Source: Bryoerythrophyllum caledonicum (lineage: Eukaryota; Streptophyta; Bryopsida; Pottiales; Pottiaceae). Taken from it: a DNA stretch of 64,000 nucleotides. The notes beneath the pieces are model-generated. The model saw nothing but the letters and a program-made list of their open reading frames with translations. It was not told the origin of the DNA and searched no databases. The DNA lies in NCBI GenBank assembly GCA_963971425.1, contig OZ020524.1:21505022-21569021 (forward strand), written 5' to 3'. The position numbers and the translations under genes are program-made. Below are positions 13,011-25,339 of this stretch, piece by piece; within the stretch, counting starts at the first letter, position 1, and every line of letters starts with the position of its first letter.

Positions 13011-13922
13011 ATGTAGTAGCAATATGGCGATACGGAAACAACCATCAATGTAATTCTGGCAATACAAAATCATAATTTTCCCACTTTTTTGGTAATGTTC
13101 TTTTTTTGGGATTTTTTTTGGCCATTTGGCTTCAAATCACCATTAATAAAAAAAATCCCTGGTGACAATACAAACAACTTGATTAGTACCTCCACATTGA
13201 AAGATCAGGCGTACTAAAATGTCTCTTTTTGAACAGAAAGCGGACACTGTACAGGAGAATTACTAGGCGTATGTGGTGTTGTAACGACCCTAGCCAGTGT
13301 AAGCTGGTCTTGTCATGGTACTTGTGCACAGGTCCTGAAAATATGCGTTGCAGGAATTCTTTGGAGAGGAGCCAGCTGCACTTGAGCACATGATATAGTC
13401 TAATGGTAGCCCGCCCCTCAAGGGTCACGCATGCAGTCAGTTAGATCTTTTCCTCCTTTGGGAATCTAGCAACAGCTGACAGGCATAAAAGTGTGACAAG
13501 GGCAGTATGGCCCCTGATCAAGTTTTCAATACAAGAACCACCAGTTTGTTTATGTACTTTGGGATTATGAAGATGATTCCAGAAAAGATCAGGGACATAA
13601 TCTGCTCCATACATTTGTGCTCAGTGCTCTTCTTCTTTTTATTTTTTTATTTTTTAAAAAACAGAATAAAAAGTCTGCTCTTGCAACACTTGCAGGTTGC
13701 ATAAAGAGAGTGGTAGTTTGAAAAGGAGGTTATGCAACATAATGGGTGCACCACATAATTAGCACCACAAGACATGGAGGCGGTTATGTCATTGTTCACA
13801 ATTTCCATTTATACTTAGGTCAAACCACAATGGTGAGGGAGTAAACTTGAAACGGAATAATATAACACAAGGGCCCTGTTGGGAAAATGTAGACTCTATA
13901 TGAATGCGGTTGTTTTCAATAT

Positions 13923-14016
13923 ACAAATGGGGTTATTTTCAAAATTTGACACTTTTCTTTTACTCTTCATCCAAAAAGTGCCAAACTTTAGAGTGTGAAA
14001 AAACAACCCCATTTGT
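13923..14016. repeat. imperfect hairpin, about 35-45 bp arms
   Basis: ACAAATGGGGTTATTTTC on one side pairs with GAAAAAACAACCCCATTTGT on the other, and the stem continues through AAAATTTGACACTTTT and AAAAAGTGCCAAACTTT with a small bulge. Could be a MITE relic or a hairpin-forming intergenic repeat. Confidence 0.5.
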
Positions 14017-16245
14017 AGTTGTGAATTGTGCTCAAGATTTGCCACCATCGAAAGACTCAAGAGAAGGAACTTTGTGTTAGTTAATATGTAAGAAGTTGGT
14101 AGTACCAGAGACACCCGCCCAACTTTTTCCCAGATTTGCTGAGATATTTACACTTAGTTCTTAAATTGTTTTGTTTTGTAAGCACAACCTGTGAAGGTAG
14201 AAACAAATTTGGCCAAAAATGAGAATTTGGAGCTCAGGCTCTGGTCAGACCATTGAACTAGTTTGATCAGCTACAACTGAGATCAGCAGCTCCATGCCTA
14301 ATATTACTGACGTGAAAGTATCTGTAGATTCCCTGATCAAATCCAGCGGAAGATCAGCGTAATATATTGAGATTCATGTCTCTCTGCATTGCAGCAAAGT
14401 TGCAGACTCGCACATAAAACTCCTTCAATCAACCATTTGCAAGACAAAAGGTGTTGTCTCTGAAACCATCAATCAGTGCATCCAAGGATGCATCTTAGAC
14501 GTCTTAGATAACAGTACTCTAGTCTGGGACACAGAAGCCATTGTGTTTTGTCAGCGGACCTTTTGATTCCTCACTCTTCTCCTTTCTCACTGATCTCTTC
14601 TTGATACATGAAAGCCAGATTCACCTCTGGAAACTTCTTCATGCTTCTTGTCTTTACTCCTCCTTTCACTTGCTGACCAGTGAGGATCGAATGGCTTTCA
14701 CTCCCATGCATGCAGTGAATGTATTCTTCCTACATCGGTACACAAAAATTCATGTTTATTGTAGCCTCAATGTATTATGAATAAAAGATGCTATAAGTTT
14801 TTACTCTCCTTGATTGGATTCGTACCAACAATTTTTACAACAATCCCTCGTTTTGAAAATTAAAGATTATTGATACTTGTGCTTTGGGTAAATATCTTCA
14901 TCAAAAGTAAAAAAGAATAGCACTTTTGAATCATATAGTACCTCTACACTCAACATTCATTTTAGGGTATTATAGTGCCAATTTCTTTTTATAGATTTTT
15001 AACAAGATGGTTGAGAGGGCATGAAGACTTTGGCCTTTTGACCCTTTAAGGTTGATGAGCTTTTTTGGGCCTTTAATCCCTAAAGGACCAAGGCAATTTT
15101 TCCTCAAAAACACTCCAAAACTACCATTTTCAGCACATTCAACACAAAATGATACAAACTCATTTTTTTGAAAATTCAACCGTAGGATCTTGTACTAGAC
15201 TTGTAGGAGAGTGTGTGGTAAATTTTTTGGTAAGTTTGACTGCACGGATTGAAAGATATTAGCCTTTGAAGTGCAACATAATCTCTTTTTCAGGTCATAT
15301 TATACACCTTCAACAAACTTCGACCCCTTCTTTGGCAACTTTTTGCACTACGGGCTGTGATTTTATTGTGTTAACTTGAAAAGGATCATGTTAGGCACAT
15401 GTGCACCAAATTTTAGAAGTAGAAGAGGTGTAGAAGATGTCCTAAAAAATCCTGCAATGCAACTATGTGCTGAGAATCAACAATACACTTTATATTTTGC
15501 ATATATCATATCCTTCTCAAATACTTGAAATTCACAAAACCGTATTGCAAAGATCTCAATTTCCTTTCCAAGAGGACATTTTCTTTCTTTTAAATGGACA
15601 AAAACTCAAATTTCTATTGAATTTAGAAGTTATTAAAGTTTGGTGACAGTATTTGTGATATGTCACACTAAACTGGTGCACTATTTGTATATGTAAGTGA
15701 AAATAAATTGTAACTATTGAACCGTAAGTCGGAGTTCTACGAAATTTGTGTCTACACAAAGCTAATCAAAAGTTGTCCATTCAATAAAAAATCTCATAAA
15801 ATAATGCCTAGAATTGAGAACGTGGTACCTTACCCAAACTCAAAATGTCCTTCGAGGGGACATTGGTCCTTTAGGGGTTAACCCTACAAGGCCAATGAGC
15901 CTTTTGGGCATGTGAGGATCGACGAGCTCATGCAAAATGACATCAACGGAGTGGATACATTTTAGCACAAAAATCTACAAACTCATTTCATGGAAACCAC
16001 TATAGCTTGCCGATGCTTGCACCAATTATGGAGGCAATGGTTTCTATAGATACCCATCTTCCTCCACCTCTAAGTCATGGCCTATTTTTTCCTTTGAGGT
16101 GGCTTGTAGCGCTTTCTATAAAGACTCTTGTGCCAAAACAACCCATATATGGCTCATCGGCCTTAAAGGATTTAATCTTGTGATTGTACAAACCATAAAT
16201 GCAAAGTAGGTACTATACCATAGCGACCCTTCAATGTATTCATAA

Positions 16246-18335
16246 TGTTAGAGATTAGAGTTGCTAGTTGTTATTATGATATCGTAAATAGTTGAGGTAG
16301 ATTTAGAAGGGAAAGTAAAGGAGAGAAAATGGAGACGAGTGAAACAAACTTAAAGTAGTCCCGTATGTATTGGCAAAGGTTGTTATCAATTGGTACTATA
16401 AGTGAAGGCCTTTGAAAGAAGGTTGTATCTCACTTCAAGCATGGTTAGTAATACCTTGTGTGTTTCACTAGCTTGCGCGATCATTTCTCTACTTCTTTTG
16501 AACCTAAATAGGTTATGGGCCCATTCATGTGAGTTGCGTTCGTAGAGTTTTGGTACAAATTGATGAGAAGGAGATCTTGAGAGTCATTGAGTGTTGGAGG
16601 TGCACAAGATCTAATTTGGAGCATTGGAGGTGTACAGAAGTTGGCTCAAGGTTGTTGGAGCATTGGAGGTGTACAGAAGTTGGCTCAAGGTTGTTGGAGC
16701 ATTGGAGGTGCACAAGGTTCAATTTGAAGCATTCGAGATGCACAAGTATTGATTCAAGGCCGTTGGAAGCATTGGAGGTGATTGAGGACGGCCAAAAGAA
16801 TTTCTTGGAGCATTGGAAGTGCACATTTAAGGGTGTTGACTTTGTAGGTGTTTACATTTGCACTTTTGTACTTTTGGACATTGCCCATATATATAGTACA
16901 CAATCCATATGGATAGCCCTGAAATTTGAGTGTTCTAGGCATTGTGTGTGCACGTCGCCTATGACGTAATACATAATTTGTATGAGTAGCCCTGAAATTT
17001 GAGTGTTCTAAGTGTGTGCGCTTTACCTACACACATAATACATAAACTGTATGGGTAGCCCTGAAATTTGAGTCTTACATGTGCATAAGTGCACGTTGGA
17101 GCCTAAAAATGGCTCATTTGAGTGATTGAGATGCACTAGTGCACATTGGAAGTTAGAAGTTAGTGTTGGAGTGCAAATATAACAACACATGATGGCAAGA
17201 GTGCTAGAGTCATTGACAAATTCAAAGGTGAGAATTTCAATCTTTGGAAGTTCAAGATAGAGATGGTGTTGGCATCCATGGACCTTTGAGAGATTGTATA
17301 TGACTCCAAGGAGCCTCTATCCGAAGACGATGATCAAAAGGTGAAGAAGGACTATGATCGGCGTGTAAAGAAGGCCATGTCCGTCATTGGCTTCAATTTG
17401 ATGGAGAACCAACTTGCCCACATCAAGAGTTCCAACAGACCTGCGGAAGCATGAAAGACTTTGTGCAACATCCACAAAATGAGGAGCTTGTCCAACATCC
17501 TCTTCATTCGCCGCAAGTTCTTCACAATCAAGATGCAAGAGGGAGATGATTTATTGAATCATGTCAACAAAGCGAAGGCACTTGCGGACCAACTCACTTG
17601 ATTGGATGTCCCGGTGAGAGATGAAGATTTGGTCATGACCTCGCTTGAAAGTTTGAGGCCTTTATATGAACATTTGATCACTACATTAGAGACCTTGGCA
17701 ATGAAGGAGCTCACCATGGAGTTTGTGATGGTGCGGTTGATGCACGGAGTATCCAAGTGCAAGGAGAAAGAGCCGAATGGCGACGATGCGGCCTTGGTAT
17801 CAAAAGAAAACAAGTGGAGAAGCTCTTCTTCAACACGTGGCAAACCCAAAGTATGTTTCAATTGTGGCCAAAACGTGGCAAACCAGGCGACATTGCACGA
17901 AATTGCTTTGAGCCCAAAGAAGTGGGAGCGGGACAACGCGAACCAAACAAAAGAGAAGGAGAATGCCAATCATGCAAAGGAAGATGATGATTACGCATTT
18001 GCAACTCAAAGTGGACCACATTCTAAGTCCATGTGTAAGAGGATCATGGATTCGGGCGCCACAAAATACATGACACCTCACAAGGCCGCATTTGACACGT
18101 ATGAGGTAATTACTCCACGGAATGTGCATTTGGATGATGATAGTGTTGTGGAGGCCGTTGACATCGGATCTATTGTTGTTGAAGTACTTGTGAGGGGTTG
18201 TTCTAAGAAGTTTAGAATCAAGGACGTTCTCCATGTACCCAGGTTGCAAGTGAACTTGCTCTCGGTAAGCAAACTTGTAACAAGTGAAATGAAGGTGCAA
18301 TTCAAGGTGGATGGATGTTTGTTGAGGGCACCAAA
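16246..18335 (+). mobile_element. Ty1-copia retrotransposon, copy 2 (5' part only)
   Basis: Starts with the same LTR (TGTTAGAGATTAGAG), leader and gag-protease region as copy 1, at high identity. It stops abruptly at 18335 in the protease-integrase spacer, where a TGT...ACA element begins. The remaining 3' part is not found on the far side of that element (after 45032), so it has been deleted or lies elsewhere. Confidence 0.85.
17255..18335 (+). pseudogene. copia gag-protease fragment (copy 2)
   Basis: Same protein as in copy 1. The gag start region has lost its ATG, and a TGG codon became TGA (DL-stop-E). It shares the in-frame TGA after ADQLT with copy 1. The CCHC knuckle is disrupted by a 10-bp insertion near 17866-17875, which splits CFNCG from the following GKPGDIARNCF in another frame. 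The protease motif IMDSGATKYMTPH is intact. The frame ends where the next element is inserted. Confidence 0.8.
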
Positions 18336-19625
18336 TGTTGCAGTTTGTAGAGACAGTATTCCTCCGGAATTCACTTAATTGTCACTAATTGCTTCCAAAG
18401 TAACCGCTTCGGTTTCGTTCCCACAGAGACCTAGTATTTCTTCTCCGAATACTCCCCAAACTGAACTATCACATCAATCATTCATGGGTTAGCCATTCTT
18501 TTCACTCATGTATTAAAAATCCGGATCCTTTTGGAATCCAGAATTTGTACAATGATTGCTGGAACTAGGTCCGGACAACCGGTAGGTAGTTTGATTATTC
18601 TCTAGTTCCCTTCAAAGAGTCTTCCGGAAGGTTTAAGCGAGTGATAGGAAGGCCACTGATCTTGTTTTGTATAAGTGGCCAAATTCTCCACTGCCTTGTG
18701 ACTTTGAGTGGCTAGACACCCACTATCCCGGTACTTATAGTGACCGGACACTACTCTCCCTACTCTGCTAATCGGTGATTTGATTGCTACTGCTAGACTT
18801 AGACTCTTACAACATCCGGGTGGCCTTCCGGACGTGGTCACACAAAGACAAGTCCGGACAACAACGACATTCCGGTAACTATTGTTGTGATTCTCCGGAG
18901 CAGATGTTACCATTTACGAGGATTATTCCATCTAGACCTACGCATCAGGCTTTTTTCCTATCTTGGGGGAAAACTCTGGCCTTGACCAGAATCCAGGTTA
19001 ACACGGATTCTTCCGTGTCCTAGAGATTACCACAAACACCTCTGCAGTTCATCTCTGACCCTCCTGGCTACTTCCGAACCCTGAAGACTACCAGGAACAC
19101 CTCTGCAATAGTCCTCCAGCTCTCCCATACGATCTCCTAATACGGATCCTGACCGGTTTTTTTTCTTAGCAAACGAGTTATTCCTCCACTCCAGAAGAAT
19201 GCTTACACAATAGCACATACAAGAATGGATCCGTTACTCACAAAAGACGACACTTTACACCAAGGGTACAAGGAAGCAAATCTAGTATGAAGGCATGGAG
19301 AATATTCAACGTAAGAAAACAAGATGAGGAGTTTTTCCCAAAACTCTACTACTAAGTATTAACTAAGTTACTCCTAAACTTAGCCTTCCACCACATCTGC
19401 TGGAAATTCCCCAAATCTTATCTAAAAGATCCGAGAAATCCGGAAAAGTTCCAGATTGGATCTCAGATCTTATAATCTCGGAAGATTCTCTGAACTCTGG
19501 ATTTCCTACCCTAACTACAAAAACTGGCAGTTGATTCCGCCAGCAGCAGGGTGCACTGGAGCCCCATCGTTAATTGTTGTTGATTTGGAATTTAAGCACA
19601 AAAAATACTACAGCTAAATACTAAC
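18336..19625 (-). other. conserved 3' region of the host TGT...ACA element
   Basis: About 1.29 kb, non-coding, downstream of the gag-like ORF. It aligns along its length with 57444-58776 and with the left part of 19869-21170. Shared landmarks in order are AGTATTCCTCCGGAA, TTTCGTTCCCACAGAGA, GTGGCC/GTGGCTAGACACCCAC, TCCGGAC with CACAAAG, ACCAGGAACACCTCTGCAA and GCCCCATCGTTAAT next to the ORF stop. Such conservation outside the ORF suggests a role in transcription, packaging or priming, by analogy with retroelement ends. Confidence 0.65.
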
Positions 19626-19868
19626 CTAAGTCGGGGCACCCGGAGCCAGATTTCTCCCACTTCTACGCGAGGGGGAGATCTCCACCGGAACCCGCTGCTT
19701 GCCCTTGGTCTTCTTTGATGTTGCCGGCAAAGAGTTGCCCTTCCGGGTCGATGGTTCAGCCGTTGGAGAAACCCTTGCCGCTGGAGCCCTAGAATCCGGA
19801 GGAGGAGGTTGCTTCTTCGGTGCAGCTTCCGGAACTGGAGGTGCTGGTTGTTCCGGCTTGGAATTGGG
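19626..19868 (-). pseudogene. C-terminus of the host element's gag-like ORF
   Basis: Pro/Ala/Lys-rich end of the ORF: PNSKPEQPAPPVPEAAPKK, later SRRSGRNLAPGAP, then the TAG at 19626-19628. It is separated from the N-terminal part (42791-44526) by three nested insertions. When these are removed with 5-bp target copies, the frame runs through, with one TAG remaining close to the junction. Confidence 0.75.
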
Positions 19869-21778
19869 TATTGCAGTTCGTAGAGACAGTATTCCTCTGG
19901 AATGAAGTCAATCGTCACTAAATGCTTCTAAAGTAAACCGCTCCCAGTTCGTTTCCACAAAGACCTGCTATTTCTTCTAGAATCACTAAATAATCCACAA
20001 ATACTAAGCACCAATCCACCAGATCCTCATTCTCACTCGTTCTACAACTATTTCCGGATCCTCATAATAGTTTCCGGATTCCGGATTCTCACAATAGTTT
20101 TTGGATCCTTCCGGGTTCCGGATAACTTCTGACGGAGCCTCTTCCAGAGTTTTTAAGCTAGTGGCCGGGTGCCACTGATCCTGTTTTGTGTAAGTGGCCG
20201 GATTCCCCACTGTCTTGTGATTCAAAGTGGCCAGACACCCACTGCCCCAAAATTTATAGTGGCTGGGCACCCACTCTCCCTACTCCGCTAACCGGTGGTT
20301 GATTGCTGCTGCTAGATCCACACTCTCACAACATCCGGATGGCCATCCGGATGCGGTCACGCAGAGATAAGTCTAGACTGCAACGACATTCCGGCAAGTG
20401 CTGTCGTGATTCTAGTGAGTGTGTATTACGGTTTGCAACGAGGACTCCTTCTAGACATACACATCAGGCTTTTTCCTAACGTGGGGGTAAACTCCAGCCT
20501 CAACCGGAATTTGGGTTCACACGGATCTTCCGTGCCCTAGAGACTACCATGAACACTTCTGCAATATATCTCTTCCCCTCCTGGCTTCTTCCGCACCCTG
20601 GAGACTACGAGGAATACTTCTGCAATACGTCTCCAGCTCTCCCGGGCGCTCTCCTAATGCAAGTCCCAACCGGTTACGTCAAGTTATAAACACGATAATG
20701 CTCACTACGACAGAACCTATCCACAACAAAACAAACCGCAATGGATCCGTTCCTTACAAAAACGCTCAACACTAGGATATAGAGAAATATATTCAAAGGC
20801 TAAGATGTTTTTAGCTAGAGGAAACAAGATGATGAGCCTCCCAAGACTCATCCTTTAAGTACTAACTAAGTTCCTAACCTCAGTTCCATCTAATCCGCGA
20901 GGAATCCGGAAAATCTTATCCTTAAAGATCTTATCCTTGAAAATCCGGATTTCAAATCTCAGATCCAAAATTTATGGATATGAGATCCGGATTCCGGCTT
21001 CCGGAAATCCGGAAATCCCTGAAATCCGGAAATTCCCCGAAGTCTGGAAATTCTTTCCGGATGCAAACTTTCCTTAGTCTCCTTTGTTAGTAGCCGGGTG
21101 CAATTGTGAGCCCCATCGTTAATCGCTACTAATTCAAAAGGGACCAGAAATTTCCTAATACTACTCCTAACTATGGTGTCTTCTTATTCCTACGCCTAGG
21201 TGATTCCTCTATCTTCTTCCCGGCGTCTGTCTTCTCCGGAGTCTTCTCTAGCTGCTGAGTTCCGGATCCGGAAATCGCTGCTGGAGATTCTTCTGCTGGT
21301 GGTGTTGTTGCCGACCTCCACACCGACCAGATCTGCTTTTCCATGAGGTCCCGGAAGCTCTCTGTCGGACTGGCCGCTTCCTCGATACACCGTCTTGAGG
21401 CCGGGGAAGTCGACCTCCAAAGGATAGTTGATGGCGGTGTAGATGAGCGCCGGAACACCGAAGGGGTTTCCTGCATGAGGATCTCCTCTTAGTATTGTCG
21501 TGAGGAACAAACGGCCATCGGATGAGGTCTGTTTCATGATGACAGTTTCGGATTCCGGATCACCCCTGAAATAGTCTAGATTTCTCCGGACGTCCACACT
21601 AATACTAAGTACTATAATAGCACTGTTTAAAGATTCCGGTTGGACCTAGATTCCTTATTTCCTACTTCTACATATTTGCGTCCTACTATAATATTCTATT
21701 TACTAATCTTTTATTAATTTTTATATCTAGTCGGATTTTAAGGCTGTATTCGGAGCCATGTGGGAACGGATTCTCACA
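19869..21778 (-). mobile_element. 1.9-kb TGT...ACA element inserted in the host element
   Basis: The left end (TATTGCAGTTCGTAGAGACA) matches the left end of the host element (TGTTGCAGTTTGTAGAGACA) with one mutated terminal base. The right end has the hairpin GTGGGAACGGATTCTCAC followed by CA. It carries the same 3' region but only a short ORF, so it looks like an internally deleted member. The flanking 5-mers TTGGG and ATGGA match in three positions only. A 5-bp duplication fits the restored reading frame of the host. Confidence 0.7.
21171..21597 (-). pseudogene. short ORF of the 1.9-kb element, function unknown
   Basis: Two overlapping frames. One (21196-21597) contains NPFGVPALIYTAINYPLEV. 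The other (21171-21476) ends in a basic tail, SPRRRNKKTP, directly before the GCCCCATCGTTAAT landmark, where the gag-like ORFs of relatives also end. The likely original protein switches between them by a frameshift. I see no similarity to the N-terminal domain of the gag-like ORF, so most of that ORF has been replaced or deleted here. Confidence 0.45.
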
Positions 21779-22019
21779 ATGGATTTGGCCTCCTGGACTG
21801 TCGTAGTACGTGTTGGCAAGTATTCACATCTTAACACAAAGATACCCTTAAGGTAATTGTTCCCACAGAGAGTCATCGAGAACTACAACGACTAACAACA
21901 AGCCATAATCTATACAATATCAATTATACAATAGATACATTAAAGGAAAGGAGGTAATAAGGGTTTAGATCACAAAGCCTAGGTGTTAATTACACCAATT
22001 ACTCCGTTCTTCGTACGCG

Positions 22020-22205
22020 TGTTGCCTCCTCGTACGTCCTACCTCGTACGTCCTACCTCGTACGTCCTATCTCGTACGTCCTACCTCGTACGTCCTACCT
22101 CGTACGTCCTATCTCGTACGTCCTACCTCGTACGTCCTATCTCGTACGTCCTACCTCGTACGTCCTACCTCATACGTCCTACCTCGTACGTCCTACCTCG
22201 CTCGG
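22020..22205. repeat. 14-bp tandem repeat, about 13 units
   Basis: Head-to-tail copies of CTCGTACGTCCTAC with a C/T variant at one position, in the 3' region of the 4.9-kb element. Each unit contains the palindrome CGTACG. The open frame across the array is a by-product of the repeat. Confidence 0.9.
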
Positions 22206-22674
22206 GTAGGAAGAACTTTTATTACTCAAACCTTAGATTAGATCTAGAAATTATAGTTACACCTATGCACAATATGGACATCCAGAGTACATGCGTACTT
22301 GGTGGGGTTTTATATCACCACGGACGATGATCCGAGGACTCACAGAGATTTTAGTGTTTGACACAAGTAACAGAGACTCTTCCTCCCATTCTCTCCTTCT
22401 AACTCTATTCACTCACTTGGATGGTTATGACGTCACTGAGATCCCCCCAAAGAGGTGTTAGACCCGTGTTTCCGAAACTGTGAGTGGCGTAATGTAAGTG
22501 AGCAAGGGGCCTACCTGTCCACTATCCGTCCTACCCTCCACATCCGAAGCGGCTGGAGGTAAGATGTTCAGGGGATGATACGAGTCTTCACAATCGACAC
22601 CAATCGGTACGCCGGAAGGTCACTCAAGACTCACTAGGACCCTTATCCATCCGTCACTTCTCCCTCGTCCTTCC

Positions 22675-22865
22675 CTAGACACGTATAATCTCACCTGTTA
22701 TTCCCATCCACCCCAACTATTCTACTTGATGGAACAAGGAAACAACTATAACGGTTTAGAGTTGGAGTCACGTCCCTACTAACTATCCTCTCACCTCACC
22801 TGTTATTCCCATCCACCGGGACTAATCTACTTGATGGAACAAGGAAACAATGATTAGACAATTAG
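22675..22865. repeat. direct duplication, about 60-bp unit separated by about 110 bp
   Basis: CACCTGTTATTCCCATCCAC followed by CTACTTGATGGAACAAGGAA occurs twice (from about 22691 and from about 22797), with divergent bases between the two blocks. Located in the 3' region of the 4.9-kb element. No gene in this stretch. Confidence 0.7.
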
Positions 22866-23259
22866 TATAGACTTGAAGAGTGGACTACTTGAAATGGCAC
22901 TCACAGTCATGTATGCAATCCGAGCTCTCCAACCTTCGAAGGTCTTCTCAGAGCGTAGGTTTAGAATTAAAACTGAAAGCGAATACACACATCAAGCAGT
23001 GAAGAGAGAGGCCACGAGGCTTCTCTCTTATACCGCCAAGGACCCACACAAGAGTCCAAACTCAAAAGATACCTAAAACGGCGCATTAACTACTCTTGGC
23101 GGCGGTGGCCGCCACTACTCACGACGTGCACCTTCAGAAGGTGACTTATTACACAAATCCCAAGGCAAAACCAAGTCAAAACCAAAGTCAACCGGGGGCC
23201 AAATCCCGGAATGAACAGTGACCTACGAAACAAGATCCTTACCCTATAGGCGTAAGTTT

Positions 23260-25230
23260 CTACCTACCCTGCGCCAACTCCTCGAGCCTCTTCTTCTCCT
23301 CCTTCCTTCTACGTTTCTTGGAGCTTCGGCTTGAAGACGGGGTGGGTGCGGCCGTAGCAAGTGTCATCAAAGGTGCCAAAGTGGCATCCGTGGGCTGAGT
23401 CAGAGTGGCAAATGAACGGGACATGGTTTCTCTTGTAGAGAAAGTGGTGGCCATCCCGGTGGAGGTAACGGGTAAGGATACTGGAACTGGAGGAAACTCG
23501 GACCGAGATGGAAGGATTGATACCTGGGTCGGAGTTGTCATGATATCCGGGCCGGATGTAAGAACCGGGAGGTGCCAATGAGAAGAACTCTCACTCGTAG
23601 TCTTTCCAAGGGGAAAGACATTCGATAAAGGGGCCATAATTGGCGTAGAGCGAACGGTGTCACCTCGGGGTGGCTGGCGATGACGGATCAAGGGTGGAGG
23701 TTCCACCCCTGCATCTAAGCTCTCCTTCCATCCACTCTGCGTCTGGGTGGTGATTTCTGAAGGAGATGGTCTCGCAGGAACACTCGCAGGTCGTACAAGA
23801 GGAGTTGGACTGTCAAGGTCCACCACCGCCTTCCCTTTGTTGTTGCCGATGCCGCGATCTTCCGTGTCAGAGTCCGAATCCCCATCCTTACTTGAGCTGT
23901 CGGAGTCACCCACGAACTTGGGTAAGATGTGTGTGAGGTTACTCACCAATAACCTCATGCTGGCATAAGCCTCCTCAACCTCCACGGTTTGCTCCATCAT
24001 GAATGCGATCACCCTCTTGCTCGAAACGTGGTCATCTCTCTCCAACCTAGCATCGAACATCCGGGCCTTGAGTACGACATCGGCAGGTAGGTGTAAGGCA
24101 CCCTCCACTCGCTGTAATGCCTCCGCAGAGGCATTGGCTTGGAGAAGAGCCTCCTTCTGCCTCTTCTCTGCCTCCAAGGCACGACTCTTCATCTTAGTCA
24201 TCTCAAGGGTGAGTCGGTGGACCTTCTGCTCCATACTACGAAGGTCCCTCGCTCCTCCTATACTTTTCTTGACCGCTGCGACTAGTCCTTGGATAGGTGG
24301 GTTGCCCACCAAGCCGCTCACATGTGCCAATGTCTTGTCCGTGTCTTCTACATACACACGAAGAGCCTCAATTAGCTCGGATGCTCGGTAGGTCTTGTCT
24401 CCGAGATGTGCGGGTCCGGTAACTGCTGCGCGGAGGGCGGCTCGGGTCCGAGTAGAAGGGGCTCCTCCTTCTCTCCTTCTCTGGCGCTTGGGGGGTGGAG
24501 GTACCTCTTCTGCTGATGGGGAGGAAGTGCTTCCTCCTTCAGAGCCTGACTCAAACTCCGATTCGGTCCCTTGGAACTTCTTCATCATCAAATGAGTCCC
24601 GTACGCCATTGTCTCCTCCGGCGTTGTTTCCTTGAAGTGATGGTAGAGGTGGATCAAGAAGGGGCAAAGAGGAGAACGCTTGGCATTGCTAACACTCTTT
24701 GTCAACCGGAGTACTACGTCCTTCACGATGATGGCCCAATTCACCATCCTCTCCCCTAGATACGATCCGTACACGGTGTTGGCCAAGGTTACGGTGACTC
24801 GTGTAGGTTTTTCAGGGTGTAGAATAGGTACCAGGAATGCAAAGACACGTCATGCTTGAGGGTCTATGCAATCCTTCAACCCGTAACCATTCTTGGAGTC
24901 TTTGGTGCTAAATCGTCCTTTGGCGTACTCCTCCTTCTTCAAACTCGTCCATCCTGCACCTTGCCGGGGAAATCCGTACACCTCTTGCCACTTCCCCATG
25001 GTCCACCGACTTGGGCAAGCACGGATACTATCTCCCTCGGGTTCCGGCAACGAGTCCTGCCTTAACTCCTGCACCGTGGACTCAATGCAAAAACTCCAAC
25101 AACGTTCGAGGAGGGAGAGGCATCCCATGCGGAGGAGATCCTCTTTGAGCTCCGTAAGCTCAAGAGGTTCCTTCGGGATGGCAGGGAAAATGGCTTTAAC
25201 CGAGGCTGGTACTAGGTTGGAAGAGGCCAT
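23260..25230 (-). pseudogene. gag-like ORF of the 4.9-kb element (one stop codon)
   Basis: A nearly intact frame of about 656 residues starting at the ATG at 25230 (MASSNLVPASVKAIF), broken only by a TGA at 24850-24852 in a CGA-like context. N-terminal domain: LRMGCLSLLERCW, then VYGFPRQG and GRFSTKDSKNGYGLKD. A middle block reads ILHPEKPTRVTVTLANTVYG and PLCPFLIHLYHHF. Next come a low-complexity charged linker, a coiled coil (MEQKVHRLTLEMTKMKSRAL region) and LLVSNL. The Ser/Thr/Pro-rich tail ends in KKRRRKEEKKRLEEL, a likely nuclear-localisation type basic end. The order resembles plant retroelement PF20167-like proteins, but this is from memory and unverified. Role probably structural or nucleic-acid binding. 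Confidence 0.65.
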
Positions 25231-25339
25231 GACCCTCCTCCCTATTCCTCCTTCCCCTCGTAACGATTTGGTCCTTCACTCGGTCCTCTGTTCACTCGTC
25301 CCCTAGTTTGGAGTGTGCTTACCTTGAACGTGCTCCCTG

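Larger units (their letters stand above)
12497..16245. other. non-coding stretch with fold-back repeats
   Basis: No gene recognised. It contains two large imperfect hairpins (listed separately). Around 14279-14555 the composition looks coding on the + strand (segments translating as PNITDVKVSVDSLIKSSG and ADSHIKLLQSTICKTKG), separated by a stop and a possible intron acceptor TTGCAG. I cannot assign this to a family and treat it as a possible gene fragment only. Confidence 0.4.

Noticed and set aside
22031..22200. CRISPR-like array
   Set aside because: Units are directly adjacent without spacers, and the window is eukaryotic.
21983..22330. 115-residue repetitive ORF over the CTCGTACGTCCTAC array
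   Set aside because: The frame follows from a 14-bp repeat and has no start context or conservation. Not a gene.
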